Origin: Prorocentrum cordatum
Taxonomy: Eukaryota > Sar > Dinophyceae > Prorocentrales > Prorocentraceae
NCBI GenBank assembly: GCA_963575745.1
Contig: CAUYUJ010018460.1
Coordinates: forward strand, 162,501 to 182,500
Reading direction: 5' to 3'
DNA length: 20,000 bases
A program made the translations under genes and the position numbers. Below, in pieces: positions 1 to 7,550 of the stretch. The notes under the pieces were generated by a model. It worked only from the letters and a program-made list of their open reading frames with translations, was not told where the DNA came from and did no database searches. Each line of letters begins with the position of its first letter. Positions within the stretch are counted from its first letter, which is position 1.

Positions 1-365
1 CTATCTCAGAAGGCGGTGGGACGTACCAGAAGCCCTCGCACCTTCTGATGATCTTCATTGTACGTCTTTGAGGATCGGGTCGGGCGAAGGGGGGGGATAG
101 CAAAGGGGGGGGGGGGGAATCAGCTCACGTAGCTGATTTTCCCGGCGCCTCCCGGCGCCGGAGGCGGCCATGTATCGAGGAATGGGCCCCTTGGTGAGGC
201 CGAAACCAGCTGCGCGCAGCAAATTTCGTAACCCCCCTTTCCCAATCCCCCCCTTTCGTCCGGCCCGAGAGGAAGGCCTGGGAAACTCCTCAGGAGGCCG
301 GGGGACTTCCGAGCTTTCCGAGAAGGCCTGCCCCTGCTCCCTTCCCCCCCCTCGCTCGCCGCCCG
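1..365. mobile_element. Family L foldback element, copy 1 (5' end outside window, split by B-1)
   Basis: The sequence matches the complete copy at 1054-1241 on both sides of an inserted B element: CAGAAGGCGG, CAGAAGCCCTCGC and CGTCTTTGAGGA lie before 75, and GGAAGGCC and CCCCCCTCGCTCGCCGCC lie after 268. About 40 bp of its left terminus lie before the window. The right end is placed near 365 by alignment and its terminal dinucleotide has decayed. Non-coding; no transposase. Confidence 0.7.
75..268. mobile_element. Family B MITE, copy 1, perfect 5-bp target duplication
   Basis: A 194-bp element starts TCGGG and ends CCCGA. Its inverted arms are about 40 bp, rich in runs of G (left) and C (right). 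It is flanked by GAGGA at 70-74 and 269-273. It contains ATCAGCT-5nt-AGCTGAT and a GGCGCC-rich central hairpin. A second copy is at 15743-15944. It sits inside family L copy 1, and L copy 2 gives a rough unoccupied site. The transposase family is unknown. Confidence 0.82.
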
Positions 366-398
366 CTGGAGGCTCGGGGGGGGGGGACGGGACCCAGG

Positions 399-729
399 CT
401 TATGCTGCCCCCTATCGTACTTAAGGACCACATCCCATACATAATTTCGATACGCAGAAGGCATCTATACGCCACCACCGTGCCAGGCCAGGGCCATCCT
501 GGCGCTGGCATGGTGTATACGCCCTCCTGGCCGAAGCCAGGAGGGTCTATACACCATCCTGGGGCCCAGGATGGCCCTGGCCTGGCACGGTGGAGGTGTA
601 TAGAAAGAGTGTCGAAAGAGTATCTCCCAGGGCTCGACACGTGAGAACCCTCGATTTTGGCGGGGTGTTCTCTTGGTGCTCGAAATTCCTTCTGGTGCTC
701 AAGGCTAAAAAAAGGCTGGAACATCACAA
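399..729. mobile_element. Family C MITE, copy 1, enlarged by a nested hairpin
   Basis: The start TTATGCTG and the end ATCACAA correspond to the inverted termini of copies at 1296, 10621 and 11531. The flanking octamers ACCCAGGC (391-398) and GCCCTGGC (730-737) agree at 6 of 8 positions, so they look like a decayed 8-bp duplication. It is longer than its relatives (about 190-215 bp) because a 139-bp inverted repeat lies inside at 465-603. Confidence 0.8.
465..603. mobile_element. Near-perfect 139-bp hairpin inserted in C copy 1
   Basis: The left arm (465-531) and right arm (536-603) are reverse complements over about 67 bp with roughly 8 differences, closing on a CGAA loop. The termini are CTATAC and GTATAG. 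The other three C copies lack this segment, so it is an insertion. I could not settle a target duplication. A foldback MITE is likeliest; the transcript would resemble a small-RNA precursor hairpin, but nothing shows that it is transcribed. Confidence 0.8.
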
Positions 730-837
730 GCCCTGGCCTGCGCCTCCACCGGCCCCTGCCAGGCCCGCCCCCCGAGCCCCGCGGTCGGTGCACGCGCCCG
801 CCCCCCGTGTCAGTGCACCGGCCTTGCAGACGTGCTG

Positions 838-985
838 CAGCGGATTTCTGCGTGGATTTTTGCCCGACGCGGCGAGCGAAAAACGACGTGAGTTTCGCGT
901 GGATTTTTGTTTGGTCGTCATTCCTGGCCAACAAGAAAAGATCCGCACGAAATCCACCCCGAAGTCCAGAGCGGAATTCTCCAGA
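838..985. mobile_element. Possible foldback element (V)
   Basis: The left arm around 838-867 (GCGGATTTCTGCGTGGATTT) matches, with several differences, the reverse complement of about 945-985. A 13-bp direct repeat, GCGTGGATTTTTG, occurs near 851 and 898. No clear ends or target duplication were found, and there is only one copy in the window. Confidence 0.4.
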
Positions 986-1053
986 ACACTCCGGGCCCAC
1001 CTCTTAGTTTCCCGGGCGGAATCCGCCCTGCGATGTCGGCGCCATGACACCTG

Positions 1054-1241
1054 TCGGCGGCTAGCGAGGGGGGGAAACGAGAAGGAGATGGCCTTCTCAG
1101 AAGGCGGCGGAGCTTCTCAGAAGCCCTCGCGCCTTCTAGAAAGTTTGTTTCGTCTTTGAAGACTTCTCGGAAGGCCAGGTGACTGCCGAACCTTCTGAGC
1201 AGACCTTCTCCTGCTCGCTTCCCCCCCTCGCTCGCCGCCGA
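1054..1241. mobile_element. Family L foldback MITE, complete copy 2, perfect 5-bp target duplication
   Basis: A 188-bp element runs from TCGGCGGC to GCCGCCGA. The inverted arms exceed 40 bp: a G-run, then GAGAAGGAG, then CTCAGAAGG, mirrored on the right. It is flanked by ACCTG at 1049-1053 and 1242-1246. It is the reference copy for the partial copy at 1-365 and the expanded copy at 18340-18651. Confidence 0.85.
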
Positions 1242-1295
1242 ACCTGCACCCGCCCCTGCCAGGCCCGCCCTCCAAGTCCCCGAGCCCCGCCTCGG

Positions 1296-1511
1296 TTATG
1301 TTGTTCCTATCCTACTTAAACACCACATCCCAGAAATAATTCCGAGCACCCGGAAAAGTGTCAAAAGAGTGTCGACACAGTGTCAAAACGGTGTCGGGCG
1401 AGCGTCTCCCAGGGCCCGACACGTGAAAACCCTTGCGTTTCGGTTCTGTTTTTGGCGCTCGAAATTCGTTCGTTCTGGTAATCAAGGCTAAAGTAGGTTG
1501 GAGTATCATAA
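1296..1511. mobile_element. Family C MITE, copy 2, with D-1 inserted at its end
   Basis: The element starts TTATGTTGTTCC and its right end reads GGAGTATCATAA, the inverted-repeat partner. The left flank GCCTCGG (1289-1295) reappears not at 1512 but at 1729-1735, after the D element and a CACAA remnant of the C terminus. The C target duplication has therefore been separated by the later D insertion. Seven of the expected eight bases match. Confidence 0.85.
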
Positions 1512-1723
1512 TCGGGCGTTGGCAGAACTGGGTTTAATGGAACCTGGTTTAATGATGTGTACCGGGGAGGGCGCCCCCCCGTCCCATTTCCACTAGTTGG
1601 AACTGCCGTCACCCGAAGAACGCCAGTTACGGCAAACCTGGTTTCGTGATGCTGGCCAGTTTCGGGGTCCCCGGACCCTACCACTAACCGGGTCCCCTTA
1701 CCTGGGGTCCTGGCTATACCCGA
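1512..1723. mobile_element. Family D MITE, copy 1, inserted into the terminus of C-2
   Basis: A 212-bp element with TCGGG and CCCGA termini; its second copy is at 19745-19959. Inverted termini include TCGGGCGTTGGCAG and the complement of CTGGCTATACCCGA. Internal GGTTTARTGG and CCACTAACC motifs form further inverted pairs. It is flanked by CATAA (1507-1511) and CACAA (1724-1728), a 4-of-5 duplication taken from the C-2 end. Confidence 0.82.
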
Positions 1724-1770
1724 CACAAGCCTCGGCGCACGCACCCGCCCCCCCGTGGCGCGGCGGGGCG

Positions 1771-1833
1771 AGGAGGAAGAGGAGGAGCAGGAGGAGCAGG
1801 AGGAGGAGGAGGAGGAGGAGGAGGAGGAGGAGG
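1771..1833 (+). repeat. (GGA)n microsatellite
   Basis: About 63 bp of nearly pure GGA with GAA and GCA interruptions. All-purine on the plus strand. The open frames through it on both strands are repeat artefacts. Confidence 0.95.
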
Positions 1834-2017
1834 ATGCCTGTCCTCGACCGCTGGGGGGGGGGCCCTCAGCCAGGTCACGCCCCACTTCGCGCGCACTTCG
1901 CGCCCCGCGGCTACACCTTCGCGCCCGCGTGCCCTCGCGCCGCACCCCTGGAGGAGGGCGGCCGCTCTGGCACGGACCGCCACGCGCGAGGCGCGATCCT
2001 CTTGGCGCCCTCGCGGC

Positions 2018-2088
2018 CAGGAGTACACCGTGGACGGATCTGCCCTTCCTCGGACCTTGCACTGCGTCGAACGCAACGGCCGCGTTGC
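2018..2088 (+). repeat. 71-bp direct repeat, left copy
   Basis: This shares CAGGAGTACA, GTGGACGGATCT and a long identical block CCTTGCACTGCGTCGAACGC with 2294-2364, at an offset of 276 bp. The two copies bracket the foldback U. The function is unknown. Confidence 0.85.
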
Positions 2089-2293
2089 CCGGCATGCAGT
2101 CAACTCGAGTCAGAAAGATGCTCGATAAGGATGCGAGGGCCTCGGAAGGCCGGGTCGAAGCTCTTCGAGCGGGGCGCGGCTCACGGACTTGGCCAAGGAC
2201 GGGCCGAGGAGGCAAGGATGCAAGGGTACCCTTGGGAAGGTTGCCCATCCTTACTATGCGGGTTGACTGTGCCATGTGGGACTTGCTCTAGAA
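2089..2293. mobile_element. Foldback segment U between direct repeats
   Basis: CAGTCAACTCGAGTCAGAAAGATG near 2095, in its first 20 bases, pairs as an inverted repeat with sequence near 2243-2270 (about 17 of 24 positions over the full arm). The element ends are not fixed. Alternatively this is simply the spacer of a tandem duplication. Confidence 0.45.
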
Positions 2294-2364
2294 CAGGAGT
2301 ACAACGTGGACGGATCTACCCGTTCTCAGACCTTGCACTGCGTCGAACGCAGCGGCCGCCTTGT
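2294..2364 (+). repeat. 71-bp direct repeat, right copy
   Basis: The partner of 2018-2088, with scattered substitutions and no large gaps. It is followed by TATATATGCC, which the left copy lacks. Confidence 0.85.
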
Positions 2365-2689
2365 CTATATATGCCACCCCGGGTGTTCCTCTATGGGTGA
2401 CGACACCCAATGTGTCCATAGACGACATAGGCCGTAGACGTTGGTCTTCTAGAAACAGGTCGCCTTTGCCCTCCTCCCTCTGACACTGCGCGAATCGATG
2501 AGCCTTGAACGATCGCGGCTGTGAGATGGCGTACGCCGTCCAGCGTCGGCCGTTTCTGGGCCACCGGCGGCGTTCAACCCTGAACGCCCGCGCAAAGGGT
2601 TGCCGCCGCGACGACGCGGCGTGAGGCTGCCGCACTCCGATTCTGGGCCCAGGATTTGGAGGTCTCTCAAATGAGCGACGATCAGAAAC
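2365..2689. other. Unassigned non-coding stretch
   Basis: Mixed GC-rich sequence. Short local inverted pairs are visible (GGGTGT with ACACCC near 2380-2410; GGCGTTCA with TGAACGCC near 2570-2587). No repeated family, gene signal or RNA gene was recognised. Confidence 0.5.
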
Positions 2690-2832
2690 CTCGCCATCGC
2701 TTGGATATCCATTCCCCTTGCATGTTTCGATTCGGTGTGTGTTGTTTTTGTCGTTGGTGCCAGATGATCCAGGATGCTCCTCAACGGTCCTTGCTGGGGG
2801 GAACAGAAGGCACACGCCCGAGCGATGCCAAG
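2690..2832. mobile_element. Family F MITE, copy 1
   Basis: The 143-bp stretch aligns with 6324-6454: shared CATGTTTCGATTC-type core, GTGTGT, CCAGGATG and CCGAGCGATGCCAA. The inverted termini are CTCGCCATCGCTT and the complement of GAGCGATGCCAAG. The flanks AAAC and GAAC agree at 3 of 4, so the target duplication is weak here. Confidence 0.7.
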
Positions 2833-2953
2833 GAACGGGCTTTACACGAGATGGCGTAGCGATCCTGCGCGGTGGCTTACGCAGGCAGCCAGCGCGGCAC
2901 GCCACAGTGGAGACGAGGGGCGTTCACGCGCGCGGGCACCCTACGCGCCAAGG

Positions 2954-3170
2954 TCGGCGCAGACGACCCCGCTTACTCCCGTCGCACACATGGGGTCCGA
3001 GCAGATGGGGGTCGGATGGTCGCGCCCCGCCGCCAATGCATCGTCGATGCATCGGCGACGTCGGCGCGGAGAAAGTCGGGCTCCACATCGAGCCACACTG
3101 CCGATGCATTTGCGATGCGGCAGTGGCCCCCCGACCCTATCCGCTCGGACTGCACGCCAGGGTGCGCCGA
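2954..3170. mobile_element. Foldback element S
   Basis: The left terminus TCGGCGCA is mirrored by TGCGCCGA at 3170. Inner arms repeat the symmetry: GTCCGAGCAGAT with the complement around 3139-3152, and ATGCATCG motifs with CGATGCAT. No matching 5-bp flanks were found (CAAGG and AGATG), so it is either old or wrongly bounded. Single copy in the window. Confidence 0.55.
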
Positions 3171-3319
3171 AGATGGGGGCTACGAGGGCAGGGGTTAACG
3201 CATCATGGCCCGAGGCATGTGCGCGGACGAGAGGGGGGGGGGGCATGAAATCTGTGGAGCGAATACTGGGGCCACGAGATCTGGGAGACCTTATGGCCAA
3301 GGTCACGATATCTACACAC

Positions 3320-3392
3320 TTGTTTTGGTTTGCGGGGCGAGAGCGAACCTATTCCGGTAAAAGCTCAGCGGGCTACGCGCAGCACAAATAAT
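3320..3392 (-). mobile_element. Retroposed element RS1 (5'-truncated), perfect 15-bp target duplication
   Basis: The 73-bp insert is flanked by ACGATATCTACACAC at 3305-3319 and 3393-3407. Read on the minus strand it ends GCTCTCGCCCCGC followed by an A-rich tail, AAACCAAAACAA. About 52 nt before the tail match RS2 (12808-12983). The long duplication, tail and truncation are what target-primed reverse transcription produces. It could be a SINE, a LINE 3' end or a retroposed structural RNA; I recognise no parent. Confidence 0.85.
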
Positions 3393-3407
3393 ACGATATC
3401 TACACAC

Positions 3408-3729
3408 CCCTACCCTGATCTAGTGGACTCTTGCTTGTTGGGGCTTTCTTTCAGCTGTTTTGTCGTGTTTTGCTTTTGTTCTGTGCTCTGCTCTGGCCCT
3501 CCAGGATGGACACCGCATGGCTGGACCTGTGAGCCTGACGGCGGCCGAGGCCCCAGGAAAACACTGGGCGGCCTGCCGCTCTGCAGTGCCCGGCCCCTGC
3601 CTCTCTTGGAGCGCCACAGGGCGGCCCCCGCCCGCCGCCCTGGGGCGCCTCACGGCCACCTCGCGGGGGAGCCCCACGGCGAGGGCCCGGACTTCTTCCG
3701 ACGGTGTGCCGCGCTCCGTGCGCGGCCGG
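3408..3729. other. Unassigned non-coding stretch
   Basis: A pyrimidine-rich part (3430-3505) ends in CCTCCAG, which looks like a splice acceptor, then gives way to GC-rich sequence with open frames on both strands. No frame is supported by a recognisable domain. I do not call an exon. Confidence 0.4.
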
Positions 3730-3953
3730 GGACCGACCGCCCCGGCATTCCCATCGGCCTGCCGCGACATGTTGTCGGAACCCAGACATCTTCGAAGAAC
3801 AAAGGCAATGCTCTTAGAACCTCAGCCTGATGTGCCAAGACAACGCGGCCCCAGCCAGAACTGTTCCAAGAACCTCCCGTGCAAACCACAACAGGTTCTC
3901 AGAACATTCGTTGGTGGGCCTATAGGCGAGCCAAGGCGCTTCGCCACTGCTTG
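3730..3953. mobile_element. Family E foldback MITE, copy 1
   Basis: This aligns with 15490-15707: GGACCGACCG, CCCGGCAT, CCCCAGCCAGA, AACCACAACAG, GGCCTATAGGC and GCCAAG in the same order. Left and right halves are imperfect reverse complements over roughly 70 bp. This copy is the more diverged one; its left arm has CATCGGCCTGCC where copy 2 has CTTATAGGCCTACC. The exact ends are uncertain. Confidence 0.75.
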
Positions 3954-3984
3954 AGGAACCCTTGCCCGGTACCAAAGGTTCGCC

Positions 3985-4035
3985 CTGGCTCCGCTTCTCG
4001 GTGGCCCCCGGGGCCCGAAGACGGCCCCCGCGGAC
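3985..4035 (+). repeat. Dispersed 50-bp repeat, copy 1
   Basis: The motif CCGCTTCTCGGTGGCC, then GGGCCCGAAG, then GCGGA recurs at 10843-10895. The family's full extent is unknown. Confidence 0.6.
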
Positions 4036-4339
4036 CGAAAACCCAACGACAAGACCAACGACACGAACAGCAACCACAACAACAACAAACATTTTTTAGA
4101 CTGTTCGCCCTTATCTGCTCGATTGTCCAATAACGCGTATTTCCCAAACCCTCGATACCCGCCCTCATCGTCTTCGATCGAACCCCTTTGGGGTGGTATA
4201 CCTTTCTTCCCTGCAGGCCGGGCCCCGGCAAGCGGCGGGGCGGCCGCGGACCGTCGGCCTGGCCAGCGGCAGCGCTGATCGGCGGGACGGCCGCGGACCG
4301 TCGACCCGACCCCAAGAAGGACGGACAGGGGACCGACCA

Positions 4340-4393
4340 CGACGACGACGACGTCGACGACGACGGCGACGACGACGGCGGCGGCGACGACGA
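4340..4393 (+). repeat. (GAC)n/(GGC)n trinucleotide tract
   Basis: GAC triplets with GTC, GGC and GCG substitutions. It lies directly before the 21-bp minisatellite. Confidence 0.9.
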
Positions 4394-4423
4394 GCGAAAG
4401 CGAGAGCGCGAGAGAACGACAGC

Positions 4424-4640
4424 AGGGCCACGAAGGGCGGCAGCGGGGACACGAAGGGAATGCGTATGGGGCCAAGAAGAGCGCGAACGAGCGGGGGCCA
4501 CGAAGGGCAGAGAATGCAGGGCCACAGAGGGCAACGATGGGGCCACTGAGGGTAGCAACTGGGCCACGTAGGACAGTGAGGGGGCCACAAACAGCGACAG
4601 CGGGGCCACGAAGGGCATGCACATGGCGCCACAACGGGCG
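4424..4640 (+). repeat. Minisatellite, about 21-bp unit, about 10 copies
   Basis: The unit is close to GGGGCCACGAAGGGCAGCAA, with unit lengths from about 18 to 27 bp. The modal length is seven codons, so minus-strand frames stay open and read as degenerate heptapeptides around VAP or RGP. I read these frames as repeat artefacts; nothing else supports a protein. Confidence 0.9.
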
Positions 4641-4895
4641 CGACTCCTGGGTGCCTGGGTGTCGGGAGCGCGGCGCTTGAGCAAATTGCAAAAAATCCAA
4701 CGCGAGGGAGATATTCTTCAGTAAATTGCAAGCAAGTCTCCAGCGAGAGCGCGACTCCAGTGCGCCGGGAGAGCGATTCCTGAATAAATTCTAAGGAAGC
4801 CCCAAGCGAGAGCGCGATTCCTGAATAAAATGCGAGGAAGTCTCGGGCGGGAGTGGGGGTCCTGGCTAAATTGTGAGGGAGTCTCAGGCGGGAGC
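4641..4895 (+). repeat. Minisatellite, about 53-bp unit, about 4-5 degenerate copies
   Basis: GCGAGAGCGCGATTCCTGAA followed by TAAATTGCGAGGAAGTCTC-like sequence recurs near 4701, 4750, 4803 and 4856. It follows the 21-bp array with no clear gap. A further loose duplication, GGGGCACA with its following bases, lies at 4920-4990. Confidence 0.8.
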
Positions 4896-5054
4896 CGTTG
4901 TTGTTGTAACCCGGGGCCAGGGGCACAGTTTGAGCATCAAGACTTTCCCTTTCAAAAAACAGGGTGCGAGCGTCGAGGGGCACATTTTTATTGAGAAACA
5001 AGAATATGCCCCGGTGGGGGGATCAACAATAATTACTCTTCAAAGATGAGAACT

Positions 5055-5359
5055 CAACAACAACAACCAACAACAACAACACCACCAACAACAACAACAA
5101 CAACTGCAACAGCAACAACAACAGCAACAGCAACAGCAACAGCGACAGCAACAGCAACAGCAACAATCACAACAGCAGCAACAGCACCATCACCAACACC
5201 AACACCAACACCAACACCAATACCAACACCAACACCAACACCAATACCAACACCACCACTAACAACAACATCATCAACAACAACAGCACCACCACCACCA
5301 ACAACAACAATAACAACACCAACAACACCACCACCACCAACAACAACAACAACAAACCA
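5055..5359 (+). repeat. (CAA)n/(CAC)n tract containing only A and C over long runs
   Basis: About 305 bp of CAA, CAC, CAG and CCA triplets with almost no G or T on the plus strand except GCAACAG stretches (5105-5175). It reads as Gln/Thr/Pro or Asn in the three plus frames. The 227 bp between this and the GGA tract (5360-5586) are non-repetitive, with only a weak inverted pair around GAAGAT. Confidence 0.95.
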
Positions 5360-5586
5360 ACGGCGGTCGAGAAACGATACGTCGTTGAAGATCGACCCCA
5401 GAGGTTTGGCCCACTCCCCCAGGACGGCCCCTTCTTCCTTCCGAGTCCTCCTCCGACGGTCCTGGGGCTCGGGGAGGGCCCCCAGGGGCCGACAGACTGT
5501 CAAGGATCGCCCCCCCTGCCGACATCTTCACGCCGCGAGGGGGTCTGGATCTGGCGCGGCGCGATGCGCGGCCGTGGCGCCCTCTG

Positions 5587-5964
5587 AGGAAGAGGAGGAT
5601 GAGGAGGAAGAGGGGGAGGAGGGGGAGGAGGAGGAGGAGGAGGAGGAGGAGGAGAAGGAGGAGGAGGAGGAGAAGATGAAGGAGGAGGAGGAGGAGGAAG
5701 AGCAGGAGGAGGAGGAGGAGGAGGAGGAGGGAGAGGAAGAGGAGGAGGAGGAGGAGGAAGAGGAGGAGAGGAGGAGGAGGAGGGAGGAGGAGGAGGAGAG
5801 CAGGAGGAAGGAGGAGGAGGAGGAGGAGGAGGAGAGGAGAGGAGGAGGAGAGGGAGGAGGAGGAGGAGAGGAGGAGCAGGAGGAGGAGGAGGAGGAGGAG
5901 GAGGAGGAGGAGGAGGAGGAGGAGGAGGAGAACGAGGAAGAGAGAGAGAGAGAGAGAGGGAGAG
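5587..5964 (+). repeat. Long (GGA)n tract ending in (GA)n
   Basis: About 378 bp of almost unbroken purine on the plus strand: GGA units with GAA, GCA and AGG interruptions, then GA dinucleotides at about 5940-5958. Mirror-type polypurine tracts and repeated GG pairs are sequence types known to form triplex or quadruplex structures in vitro. The open frame running from 5046 through it is polyGlu by composition. Confidence 0.96.
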
Positions 5965-6056
5965 GCGGCCGCGCGCCGCCCGCGGCCACGGGCGCGCGCT
6001 CGCGCCCCCAGAGGTCCAGGCGCTGCCCAGGAGGTCCAGCCGCTGCCACTTCTCTG

Positions 6057-6262
6057 TCGGGGAGACGTAAGACCCGGGTACGGGGGACTCGGAAATCCCC
6101 GACGAGGTCGTCAAAAAAATGACGGGGCCGAGCCTGCATTTTGACGAGGCCTCCCGCTGCAGACATCCCACGAAACTCCTCCTCGTCAAAATCCGAGTCG
6201 CGGTCGTCAAAAAACGATGGCGAACCCGAGTCCCGGCAAACCCGGGTCTTACGCTCCCCCGA
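6057..6262. mobile_element. Family R foldback MITE, perfect 5-bp target duplication
   Basis: It runs from TCGGGGAGACGTAAGACCC to a right end that is its near complement (GGGTCTTACGCTCCCCCGA). It is flanked by CTCTG at 6052-6056 and 6263-6267. Inner arms pair too: ATTTTGACGAGG with CCTCGTCAAAAT, and GTCGTCAAAAAA appears on both sides. Length 206 bp, single copy in the window, non-coding. Confidence 0.88.
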
Positions 6263-6283
6263 CTCTGGCACAACGCTTCGCTG

Positions 6284-6745
6284 GAGGGATCTTTGCTGAC
6301 GGTAACGTTCCGCTGATGGTAGCCTTGCCGTCGCTCAGACGTCCACTTCCCGTGCATTGTTCGATTCCGTGCGTGTGGTTTTTGCTCGATGGTCCAGGAT
6401 GGTCCTCGAGGGTGCTCGCCGAGAAACAAATGCACACGTCCGAGCGATGCCAAATAGCGCTTCGCTGGCGGGATTCGCTGACGGCAACGTCTCGCCGGAG
6501 GGATCTGCTGACGGTAACGTTTCGCTGATGGTAGCGTTTCGCTGGCGAGATTCGCTGACGGCAACGTCTCGCCGGAGGGATCTGCTGATGGTAACGTTTC
6601 GCTGGCGAGATTCGCTGATGGCAACGTTTCGCCGGAGGGATCTGCTGAAGATAACGTTTCGCTGATGGTAACGTGTCGCTGGAGGGATTCGCTGACGGGA
6701 ACGTTTCGCCAGAGGGATCTACTGATGGCAACGTTTCGCTGATCC
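6284..6745 (+). repeat. Tandem array with AACGTTTCGCTG core
   Basis: Units of about 20 and 31-33 bp alternate between GCTGACGGTAACGTTTCGC and TGGCGAGATTCGCTGACGGC types, with RGAGGGATCTGCTGA spacers. About a dozen AACGT-containing copies are present. The array is interrupted at 6324-6454 by an F element. Frames on both strands stay open in places, but no coding evidence exists. Confidence 0.9.
6324..6454. mobile_element. Family F MITE, copy 2, inside the tandem array
   Basis: The 131-bp insert has termini CTTGCCGTCGCTC and the complement of GAGCGATGCCAAA. TAGC lies on both sides (6320-6323 and 6455-6458). The uninterrupted array unit near 6531 reads GGTAGCGTTTCGCTGG, which serves as the empty site. 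A 5-bp duplication (TAGCC and TAGCG) is also possible. Confidence 0.85.
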
Positions 6746-6769
6746 ACGCATTGAAAGATCAGTACAACA

Positions 6770-6871
6770 GATGCTCGCCTTGTTCGGGGGGCCCTCCAGC
6801 CCCAAGACCGTCAAAACGCTACTCCCCATTAAAAGCCGGCCCTTGGGGTCGGGGCTCCCGGGGAACCCGTA
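6770..6871. mobile_element. Possible foldback element O
   Basis: GGGCCCTCCAGCCCCAAGACC on the left (20 of those bases from 6789) pairs with GGCCCTTGGGGTCGGGGCTC on the right, around a short AT-richer centre (ATTAAAAG). No target duplication was found and the ends are uncertain. Confidence 0.45.
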
Positions 6872-7480
6872 CTGAAAAGTTCAGCGTGTCGAATATCTGG
6901 GCAATAGAGGTGTTGAAATAAACACCACAGAAGAGTCGGGGACGGGGAGGAGGAGGCCGCTTGGTCCAGCAGTCGTTCCGCCTGAGTCTTCCTGATATCC
7001 TACTCAAGAATCGTGCTCTCGCCTCAGTGCTGGCTACAGTGCGGGCGCGGCCGCAAGAAACCCTCGCAAGAAACCCAACCCTGAAACCCCGCGCGCGAGG
7101 TGCACCTGAGGGGAAACCTGGAGCACCCTAAACGTAGCAGCTTCTTTGACGGCCGCGGGAGGTCACCGCGCAGCGCGCGGAGCGAAGAAACCTAGGGTAC
7201 CCTGACGAAGAGCATATGGTTTCTTGATGCGCGCCCCCACTGTATTCAAGAGACGTGCTCTCGCCTCAATGCTGGCTACATTTCTGGCCCGGATGGCCAC
7301 GATCCCCTGCGGGCGTGCTCTCACCCCTGTCCGCTTCAGCCGATCTCCTAATCCTCGACACGCCTCATCGCCTTTGCTGCTGTTGAGTTGCGTTCTGGGG
7401 TAAGTGTTTCCCCCCGCGCACTTTGAAAGCCGGTTTCGGCCATCACAGGCCCATTTGGTTTGAAAAAAGTGGCAGGAAGT
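6872..7480. other. Unassigned stretch with a 38-bp direct repeat
   Basis: CGTGCTCTCGCCTC followed by ARTGCTGGCTACA occurs at 7001-7038 and 7243-7280 (34 of 38 identical, 242 bp apart). Between them are short repeats of AAGAAACC and a GCGCGC-rich part. It could be a diverged tandem duplication. No gene or RNA gene was recognised. Confidence 0.6.
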
Positions 7481-7550
7481 CCTCCTCCTCCTCCTCCTCC
7501 TCCTCCTCCCTTCCTCCTCCTCCTCCACCTCCTCCTCCTCCTCCTCCTCC
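7481..7550 (+). repeat. (TCC)n microsatellite
   Basis: About 70 bp of CTC/TCC with two small interruptions. All-pyrimidine on the plus strand, opposite in strand bias to the tract at 7871. Confidence 0.95.

Noticed and set aside
1361-2275. A 304-codon minus-strand open frame
   Set aside because: It crosses C-2, D-1 and a GGA tract. The C and D boundaries and target duplications show that the sequence was assembled by insertions.
3430-3510. Pyrimidine-rich run ending CCTCCAG as a splice acceptor of a vertebrate-like exon
   Set aside because: No donor, branch context or conserved downstream protein could be recognised.
5046-6122. A 358-codon plus-strand open frame beginning Met-Arg-Thr-Gln and ending after polyGlu
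   Set aside because: It consists mainly of the CAA/CAC and GGA tracts, which lack stops in this frame. Its end runs into element R, and the linking 75 codons show no domain.
5500-6747. A 415-codon minus-strand open frame rich in Pro and with repeated Ser-Ala-Asp-Pro-type units
   Set aside because: It spans the GGA tract, R and the tandem array with F inserted; the repeated peptides are simply the array translated.
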